Below the pieces are notes generated by a model. That model was given only the letters and a program-made list of their open reading frames with translations. It made no database searches and was not told the origin of the DNA. Positions 35,624 to 41,640 of a DNA stretch of 41,640 nt are shown piece after piece. Position numbers and translations under genes: made by a program. Each line of letters opens with the position of its first letter. Within the stretch, counting starts at the first letter, position 1. The DNA is from Anaerolineae bacterium. GTDB taxonomy: Bacteria; Chloroflexota; Anaerolineae; Aggregatilineales; Phototrophicaceae. Location of the stretch: the NCBI GenBank assembly GCA_026645945.1, contig JAPKMO010000029.1, forward strand, positions 1 through 41,640, in the 5' to 3' direction.

Positions 35624-38600
35624 ATGACCGGTAAGACGGATGGGACGCAACTCTCGCCATTAAAGCAGGCTTTTCTGGCGCTGGAGGAGATGCAGGCTAG
35701 GCTCGATGCAGTCGAGTATGCGCGGACAGAGCCGATAGCTATCGTAGGGATGGGCTGTCGTTTTCCCGGCGGCGCGGATAACCCGTCACTGTTCTGGGAT
35801 TTGCTGCGGAACGGCGTGGATGCGATCACCGAAATTCCGTCAGATCGCTGGGATGTTGAGGCGTTTTATGACCCTGACCCGGACGTGCCGGGGAAAAGTT
35901 CGGTGCGGTACGGGGCGTTCATCCGCCAGCCGGTAGACCACTTCGATCCCCAGTTTTTCAGCATTTCTCCACGGGAGGCGGGCAGCATGGACCCGCAGCA
36001 GCGGCTTCTGCTGGAAGTCAGTTGGGAGGCGCTGGAAGACGCCGGCATCGCGCCGGACAAACTTTCGGGTGTTTCGGCGGGGGTATTCGTGGCTGTGACG
36101 AGCAGCGACTACGCCCAGCTTTTTATGAAGGCCGGCGACCCCACGCTGCTGGACGCTTATTATGCTTCCGGCATCGCGCACAGCATCGTATCCGGGCGGC
36201 TGTCTTATTTCCTGGGGCTGCAAGGGCCAAGCCTGACGATAGATACGGCTTGTTCATCGTCGCTGGTGGCGACCCATCTGGCGGTGCAAAGCCTGCGGAA
36301 CGGCGAATGCCGGATGGCGCTGGCCGGCGGCGTGAACCTGATGCTCTCGCCCGATAATTACGTGGCGCTGTCGAAGTACGGCATGTTGGCACAGGATGGC
36401 CGGTGCAGAACCTTCGACGCAGATGCCGATGGTTTTGTGCGCGGTGAAGGCTGCGGCATGATCGTCATGAAGCGTCTGTCGGACGCGCAGGCCGATGGCG
36501 ACCGCATCCTGGCGGTGATACGCGGGTCGGCGCTTAACCAGGACGGTCCCAGCAGCGGCTTGACCGCGCCCAACGGCCCGGCGCAGCAGGCGGTTATCCG
36601 CGCGGCGCTGGAAAACGCCGGCGTTGAAGCGGGGCAGGTGGGTTACATCGAGACACACGGCACGGGTACATCGCTTGGCGACCCGATTGAAGTGCAGGCC
36701 ATCGGCGCGGCGCTGTGTGCAGGACGAACTGGCGATAACCCACTCGCCATCGGCTCGGTTAAAACCAACATCGGCCACCTGGAAGCGACGGCGGGAATCG
36801 CCGGTCTGATGAAAGCCGTGTTGTGTTTACAGCACCGCGAAATCCCGCCGCACTTGCATTTTCATAATCCCAGCCCGCACATCCCCTGGCAAAAGTGGCC
36901 GATCATCGTGCCGACCGAATTAACGCCCTGGTACGGCGTGGATGGCAGGCTGATCGCCGGGGTGAGTTCGTTTGGCTTTAGCGGCACGAACGCGCATATC
37001 GTCTTGGAAGCCGCGCCCGCCGTTGAGCCGGTTGAAGCGGCGATAGAACGCCCGCTGCATGTGCTGGCGCTGTCCGCTAGAAATGAAACGGCGCTGCGCG
37101 AACTGGCCGGACGTTTGGCCGGTTATCTCGCGAATGAGGCTGCCGCGCCGCTGGCGGATGTGTGTTTTACCGCCAATGCGGGGCGGGCGCATTTTCAGCA
37201 CCGGATGGCCATCACCGCCGAGTCGCCAGATGATCTGCGCGATAAACTGAATGCTTTCCTGAACGGACGGGAAACCGCCGCACTGGCGCGCGGCGCAGTC
37301 GAGCGGGTGGATAAACCCAAAATCGCTTTCCTGTTCACCGGTCAGGGCGCGCAGTATGTAAACATGGGACGGCAGTTATATGAAACGCAGCCTACTTTTC
37401 GCGCGGCGCTCGACCGGTGCGCGGAGATTTTAGCGCTGCACCTGGAACACCCGCTGCTTTCGGTTTTATACCCCGAACCGGGCGAGGAATCGACGCTGCT
37501 GGATGACACGGCCTATACGCAGCCGGCGCTGTTCGCGCTGGAATATGCCCTGGCGGAACTGTGGCGCTCGTGGGGTGTTGAGCCTTCTGCCGTGATGGGC
37601 CACAGCGTGGGGGAATACGTAGCCGCCTGTGTCGCCGGGGTGTTCAGCCTGAAGGATGGACTCCGTCTGATTGCCGCGCGCGGGCGCTTGATGAGCAGCC
37701 TGCCGGAAGGTGGGGCGATGGCAGCGGTGTTTGCCAGCGAGGCGCGCGTGACAGAGGCGATTGCCGCTTACGCCGATTCCGTGTCTATAGCGGCGGTGAA
37801 CGGGCCAGATAATATTGTCATTTCGGGCGACGGGGCCGCCGTGCAGACGATACTCGATGCGCTTAAAAGCGAAGGGGTCAAATCGAAGCGGCTGGTGGTG
37901 TCCCATGCGTTCCATTCGCCGCTGATGGACTCCATCCTCGACCCGTTTGAGCGGGAAGCGGCTTCAGTGCGGTATGCGCCGCCGCGTATCCGGCTGCTCT
38001 CAAACGTGACCGGACAGGCTGCCGGGGCGGAAGTGATGACACCGGCTTACTGGCGGGGGCATGTGCGCCAGCCGGTGCAGTTCGCACGCACGATTGAGTC
38101 CCTACACCGGCAGGGGTACGAGATTTTCCTGGAGATTGGCCCCGGCCCGACGCTGCTGGGTATGGGCCAGCGATGTCTGGCGGATGTCGAAAACTCCGGT
38201 TTGTGGCTGCCTTCGCTGCGTCCCGGGCGAAACGACTGGGAGCAGATGCTCGGCAGCCTGGGGGAACTGTATGTCGGGGGCGTGGGTGTGGATTGGGCCG
38301 GCTTCGACCGGGATTATCCACGCCGCAAGCTGGCGCTGCCGACTTATCCTTTCCAGCGCAGCAGTTATTGGGTGGCGCAGTTTAAGGCGCAGACCCGCCG
38401 GGCCGCCGCGCCGCGTGGGGATGTGCTGCACCCGCTGTTGGGCAGCCGCGTGCGCTCGCCGCTGAAGATCGTCCAATTCGAGAATGTTCTGTCCACCGAT
38501 ACGCTGCCGTTTTTGAACGATCACCGCATTTACGGTACGGCGTTGCTGCCTGCCACCGGCTTTATCGAAGCGGCAGCGGCGGCTGGACAGGTTCTATACG

Positions 38601-41600
38601 GCGGCGGGCAGGTCGAAGATTTTGTGATCCACGAAACGCTGGTGGTGGGGGATGAAGGGCGCGCGGTTCAGGTCGTCGTGACGCCGCGTGAAGGCGAGCG
38701 AGCCGCCTTCGAGTGTTTCAGCCAGGGCGAGGGCGACGAAGACTGGCAGCTTCACGCATCCGGCACGATCACCAGCGAAAAACCCGCCGCGCCGCAGGCG
38801 ATTTCGCTGGAAGCGGTGCGCGCCCGCTGTACGGAGACGATCGGTGGGGAAGCGCATTATGCGCGCTTGCGCGACAGCGGCCTGGATTTCGGCAGCAGCT
38901 TAAAAGGCGTGGTCGAAATCTATCGGCGCGACGGCGAGGCGCTAGGTCTGATACGCCTGCCGGAAACTAACACGCCGGAGCTGTTGGCCTACCACATGCA
39001 CCCGGCGCTGCTGGATGCCTGCGTACAGGTGATGGCTGCCACCATGCCGGATACCGGCGAGGTCTTTCTGCCGTTGAGCTTCGATTATTTCCGCCTGCAC
39101 CGGCAGCCGTCGGCGCAGGTGTGGGGATACGCGCAGCTTCACAGCGGGGTGGACGGCCAGCGGGAAACGTTCGGCGGGGATGTGCGCGTGCTGGACGATG
39201 GCGGTCAGGTGATTGCGGAAATTCTGGGGATGCGCTTCAAACGCGCCAGCCAGGATATTCTCCTCAGCCTGGCGCAGCCGCAGGTAGATGACTGGCTGTA
39301 TGAGGCGGCCTGGCTGCCACTCGAAGGTTTGGGGCAGGTGGCCGGCCCGGTAGAAACGCGCGATCTGCCCGCGCCGGCGCAGTTGGCCGAACAGCTTCAG
39401 CCGCGATTGGCGGCGCTGGCGGCGCAGCACCGGCTGTCCCGCTACACCGGGGAACTGCTGCCGCAGGTGGAAAAACTGAGCGCCGGTTATGTGGCTCAGG
39501 CTTTGCAGCGGTTGGGCTGGAATCCCCACCCCGGCGAACGATTTTCTGCCGAAGAACTGGCCGATGATCTGGGTATACTCCGGCAGCACTGGCGCTTGCT
39601 GGGGCGGCTGCTGGAAATTCTGAGCGAAGACGGTTTTCTCAACCGCGCCGGTGATGGGTGGGAAGTCGTGGATGCGCTGCCGTCTGTACAGCAGACTCAG
39701 GCGCGTCTGGACGAATTGATCGAGCAGTACCCGGAATATAGCGCCCAGCTGGAAATTACCGGGCGCTGCGGCGAACAGCTTGCAGAGGCGCTGAACGGCC
39801 AGGTGGATTATCTGCAACTGCTGTTCCCGGACGGCGGCATCGCTACCGCCGAACGCCTGTACCGCGAACCGCCGGTCGCGCATATCTATAACGGGCTGGT
39901 GGGTGAAGCGGTGGCGGCGGCGGTAGAGCGGCTGCCGCAAGATCGCACGATTCGCATCCTAGAGATCGGCGGCGGTACGGGCGGCACGACCTCTTACGTC
40001 GCGCCGGTTCTGCCGTCAGATCGGGTGTCGTACCTGTTCACCGATATTTCGCCGCTGTTCATCGCCAGGGCGGAGCAGAAATTTGCCGAATATCCGTTCA
40101 TACGCTACCAGACGCTTGACATCGAGGCTGACCCGGCGGCGCAGGGGTTGGCCGGGCAGTCGTTCGATCTGGTGATCGCGGCCAATGTCATTCATGCTAC
40201 TGCCGACCTGCGACAAACTCTTGGGTTTATCCGCCAGCTTCTCGCGCCGGGCGGCCTGCTGCTGATGCTGGAAGTGACCGCGCCGGAGCGCTGGGTGGAC
40301 ATCACCTTTGGGCTGACGGACGGCTGGTGGCGGTTTGTGGACAGTGACCTGCGCCCGGCGTACCCGCTGCTCAAACCGGCGCAGTGGTTTGATGTGCTGC
40401 GGAAGGCTGGTTTCGCCGGGGCGGCGGCGCTGCCGGAAAACAGCGCAGACTTCATGGAACAAGCGGTTATCCTGGCGCAGAATGCCGCCCAGGAACGTGG
40501 AAACTGGTTGATTTTTGCCGATTCTGGCGGCGCGGGGCAAAAACTGGCGAATGATCTCCAGGCGCGCGGGCAGAACTGCGCGCTGGTCGTTCCCGGTGAG
40601 GCTTACGCGGCGTTGGGTGATAACTGCTGGCAGATCAACCCGGCGGAAGCCGCCGATTACCGGCGCGTCCTGCAAGACGCCGGCGGTGCGCCCTATCGCG
40701 GCGTGGTGCATCTGTGGAGTCTGGACATCGAACCCGGCGCGCTGGACTGGGCGCTGCCGCTGGGTTATGGCAGCGCGCTGAATCTGGTCAAGGCGCTGGC
40801 GGCAGTTGGCGGAGAAGCGCCGCGTTTATGGCTGGTGACGCGCGGGGCGCAGCCTGCCGCATGGGAAACGCAGCCTGTAGCGGTGGAACAGTCGCCGCTG
40901 TGGGGACTGGGCAAAGTGATTGCGCTGGAGCATCCCGAACTGCGCGCCGTGCGAGTTGACCTCGACCCGGCAGAGACCGCCGATAACGACCATATGCTGT
41001 TGGAAGCAGTTTGGGCGGCAGATGGCGAAGATCAGATCGCGGCGCGTAATGGCGGCTGGTACGCCGCGCGGCTGGTGCGCGGCCAGGGCATTCAGCGCCG
41101 ACCGGCGGACGCCGAACAGCCGGCGCAGCTTCAGATCACGGCGCGGGGTACGCTGGATAATCTGGTTTTGCGACCGACGGCCCGCCAGCGCCCCGGCCCT
41201 GGTCAGATTGAAATCCGCGTCCATGCAGCGGGGCTGAATTTTAAGGATGTTCTGAACACGTTGGGCATGTATCCGGGCGACCCCGGCCCGCTGGGCGGCG
41301 AGTGCGCCGGGCGAGTGACTGCGATCGGCGAAGGCGTAACGGCGTTCAAACCGGGCGACGACGTGATCGCCCTAGCTGGGGGATGCTTCGGCACGTTTGT
41401 GACCGCCGATGCGGTGCTGGCCGCACCTAAACCGCCGGCGCTCTCGTTCGAGGAGGCTGCCGGCGTGGCAATTCCCTTCATCACCGCTTATTACACGCTG
41501 ATCTATCTCGGCAAACTGGCGGCAGGCGAGCGCGTGTTAATTCATGCGGCGGCGGGCGGTGTCGGTATGGCGGCGGTGCAGCTTGCCCAGCGCGCCGGGG

Positions 41601-41640
41601 CGGAAATCTTCGCCACCGCCGGCAGCCCGGAAAAACGCGC
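35624..41640 (+). CDS. PKS5: type I PKS module KS-AT-DH-cMT-ER..., truncated by window end
   Basis: The open frame runs off the window with 2005 codons visible. A docking helix (1-35, [20 protein letters not shown]) precedes KS 36-460 (C210; ETHGTGT). AT 566-875 has S661 in [11 protein letters not shown] and [10 protein letters not shown], a clear malonyl-type loop. DH 937-1210 has H967 in [10 protein letters not shown] and D1131 in [12 protein letters not shown]-methyltransferase (about 1270-1600) has [11 protein letters not shown] from about 1446 and H1524 in [10 protein letters not shown] structural subdomain (about 1625-1810) is followed by an ER from about 1841, cut at its cofactor loop. 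A KR and ACP should follow outside the window. This order, DH-cMT-ER-KR-ACP, resembles highly reducing iterative PKSs. ATG 35624 is the first start after an in-frame stop and follows TGGGGGATGG. Confidence 0.95.
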   Translation, partial: MTGKTDGTQLSPLKQAFLALEEMQARLDAVEYARTEPIAIVGMGCRFPGGADNPSLFWDLLRNGVDAITEIPSDRWDVEAFYDPDPDVPGKSSVRYGAFIRQPVDHFDPQFFSISPREAGSMDPQQRLLLEVSWEALEDAGIAPDKLSGVSAGVFVAVTSSDYAQLFMKAGDPTLLDAYYASGIAHSIVSGRLSYFLGLQGPSLTIDTACSSSLVATHLAVQSLRNGECRMALAGGVNLMLSPDNYVALSKYGMLAQDGRCRTFDADADGFVRGEGCGMIVMKRLSDAQADGDRILAVIRGSALNQDGPSSGLTAPNGPAQQAVIRAALENAGVEAGQVGYIETHGTGTSLGDPIEVQAIGAALCAGRTGDNPLAIGSVKTNIGHLEATAGIAGLMKAVLCLQHREIPPHLHFHNPSPHIPWQKWPIIVPTELTPWYGVDGRLIAGVSSFGFSGTNAHIVLEAAPAVEPVEAAIERPLHVLALSARNETALRELAGRLAGYLANEAAAPLADVCFTANAGRAHFQHRMAITAESPDDLRDKLNAFLNGRETAALARGAVERVDKPKIAFLFTGQGAQYVNMGRQLYETQPTFRAALDRCAEILALHLEHPLLSVLYPEPGEESTLLDDTAYTQPALFALEYALAELWRSWGVEPSAVMGHSVGEYVAACVAGVFSLKDGLRLIAARGRLMSSLPEGGAMAAVFASEARVTEAIAAYADSVSIAAVNGPDNIVISGDGAAVQTILDALKSEGVKSKRLVVSHAFHSPLMDSILDPFEREAASVRYAPPRIRLLSNVTGQAAGAEVMTPAYWRGHVRQPVQFARTIESLHRQGYEIFLEIGPGPTLLGMGQRCLADVENSGLWLPSLRPGRNDWEQMLGSLGELYVGGVGVDWAGFDRDYPRRKLALPTYPFQRSSYWVAQFKAQTRRAAAPRGDVLHPLLGSRVRSPLKIVQFENVLSTDTLPFLNDHRIYGTALLPATGFIEAAAAAGQVLYGGGQVEDFVIHETLVVGDEGRAVQVVVTPREGERAAFECFSQGEGDEDWQLHASGTITSEKPAAPQAISLEAVRARCTETIGGEAHYARLRDSGLDFGSSLKGVVEIYRRDGEALGLIRLPETNTPELLAYHMHPALLDACVQVMAATMPDTGEVFLPLSFDYFRLHRQPSAQVWGYAQLHSGVDGQRETFGGDVRVLDDGGQVIAEILGMRFKRASQDILLSLAQPQVDDWLYEAAWLPLEGLGQVAGPVETRDLPAPAQLAEQLQPRLAALAAQHRLSRYTGELLPQVEKLSAGYVAQALQRLGWNPHPGERFSAEELADDLGILRQHWRLLGRLLEILSEDGFLNRAGDGWEVVDALPSVQQTQARLDELIEQYPEYSAQLEITGRCGEQLAEALNGQVDYLQLLFPDGGIATAERLYREPPVAHIYNGLVGEAVAAAVERLPQDRTIRILEIGGGTGGTTSYVAPVLPSDRVSYLFTDISPLFIARAEQKFAEYPFIRYQTLDIEADPAAQGLAGQSFDLVIAANVIHATADLRQTLGFIRQLLAPGGLLLMLEVTAPERWVDITFGLTDGWWRFVDSDLRPAYPLLKPAQWFDVLRKAGFAGAAALPENSADFMEQAVILAQNAAQERGNWLIFADSGGAGQKLANDLQARGQNCALVVPGEAYAALGDNCWQINPAEAADYRRVLQDAGGAPYRGVVHLWSLDIEPGALDWALPLGYGSALNLVKALAAVGGEAPRLWLVTRGAQPAAWETQPVAVEQSPLWGLGKVIALEHPELRAVRVDLDPAETADNDHMLLEAVWAADGEDQIAARNGGWYAARLVRGQGIQRRPADAEQPAQLQITARGTLDNLVLRPTARQRPGPGQIEIRVHAAGLNFKDVLNTLGMYPGDPGPLGGECAGRVTAIGEGVTAFKPGDDVIALAGGCFGTFVTADAVLAAPKPPALSFEEAAGVAIPFITAYYTLIYLGKLAAGERVLIHAAAGGVGMAAVQLAQRAGAEIFATAGSPEKR
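41540..41640 (+). repeat. ER-domain segment nearly identical to 29320-29420 (copy 2, PKS5)
   Basis: The last 101 bases of the window match the PKS3 ER with a single mismatch at 41563. The right boundary of the shared tract is not visible because the window ends. Sequence immediately left of 41540 diverges from PKS3 at several positions. Confidence 0.85.

Noticed and set aside
35507..35627. Short open frame in the PKS4-PKS5 gap (reads KIAREYNISPGKTAISR...)
   Set aside because: It has no start codon with a ribosome site, overlaps the PKS5 start and resembles nothing I can name. More likely a chance open frame.

Overview
The window looks like a chromosomal segment of a GC-rich bacterium. The mix of a MalF/MalG-type sugar importer with a DUF624 protein, pgmB and a LacI regulator, an asparagine-synthase-like protein starting MSGLFG, and large cis-AT polyketide synthases (PKS) with myxobacteria/cyanobacteria-like domains suggests a heterotrophic Chloroflexota (Anaerolineae-like). 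That placement is inference; no rRNA or other marker gene is present. No tRNA, CRISPR array, transposase or attachment site was seen, and no gene-free stretch exceeds 300 bases.

Left part (1-4138): a sugar-uptake operon enters from outside the window. It holds a 5'-truncated MalF-type permease, a MalG-type permease, a DUF624 (YesL-like) membrane protein and a beta-phosphoglucomutase. A convergent LacI-family repressor follows, and its 3' end overlaps pgmB by 14 bp. Import of a disaccharide, phosphorolysis by an enzyme encoded outside the window, and conversion of beta-glucose-1-phosphate to glucose-6-phosphate is the natural reading.

Middle part (4252-10816): a divergent thymidylate kinase, a 498-aa polysaccharide/lipid flippase, an asparagine-synthase-like protein whose glutaminase half has lost its key residues (minus strand), a GT4 glycosyltransferase, a strong bidirectional terminator, and a secreted DUF4397 protein (minus strand).

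Right part (10817-41640): a unidirectional, tightly packed PKS operon that continues past the window. A type II thioesterase and an Sfp-type phosphopantetheinyl transferase precede five one-module synthases. PKS1 is KS-AT-DH-ER-KR-ACP. PKS2 is KS-AT-(dead DH)-KR-ACP. PKS3 is KS-AT-DH-ER-KR(Ser to Ala)-ACP. PKS4 is KS-AT-cMT-ACP. PKS5 is KS-AT-DH-cMT-ER... and is truncated by the window end. PKS1 has no N-terminal docking helix and no loading domain, while PKS2 to PKS5 each begin with a docking helix and PKS1 to PKS4 each end with an acidic docking motif. Gene order 1-2-3-4-5 is therefore very probably the assembly order. AT motifs suggest methylmalonyl-type extension in modules 1 and 2 and malonyl-type in 3 and 5. 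Modules 4 and 5 add methyl groups by SAM. The expected product is a multiply methyl-branched chain with one hydroxyl, at least one keto group and reduced segments. No release domain lies in the window. Whether the nearby flippase, glycosyltransferase and asparagine-synthase-like protein act on this product (for example as a glycolipid) is only a hypothesis.
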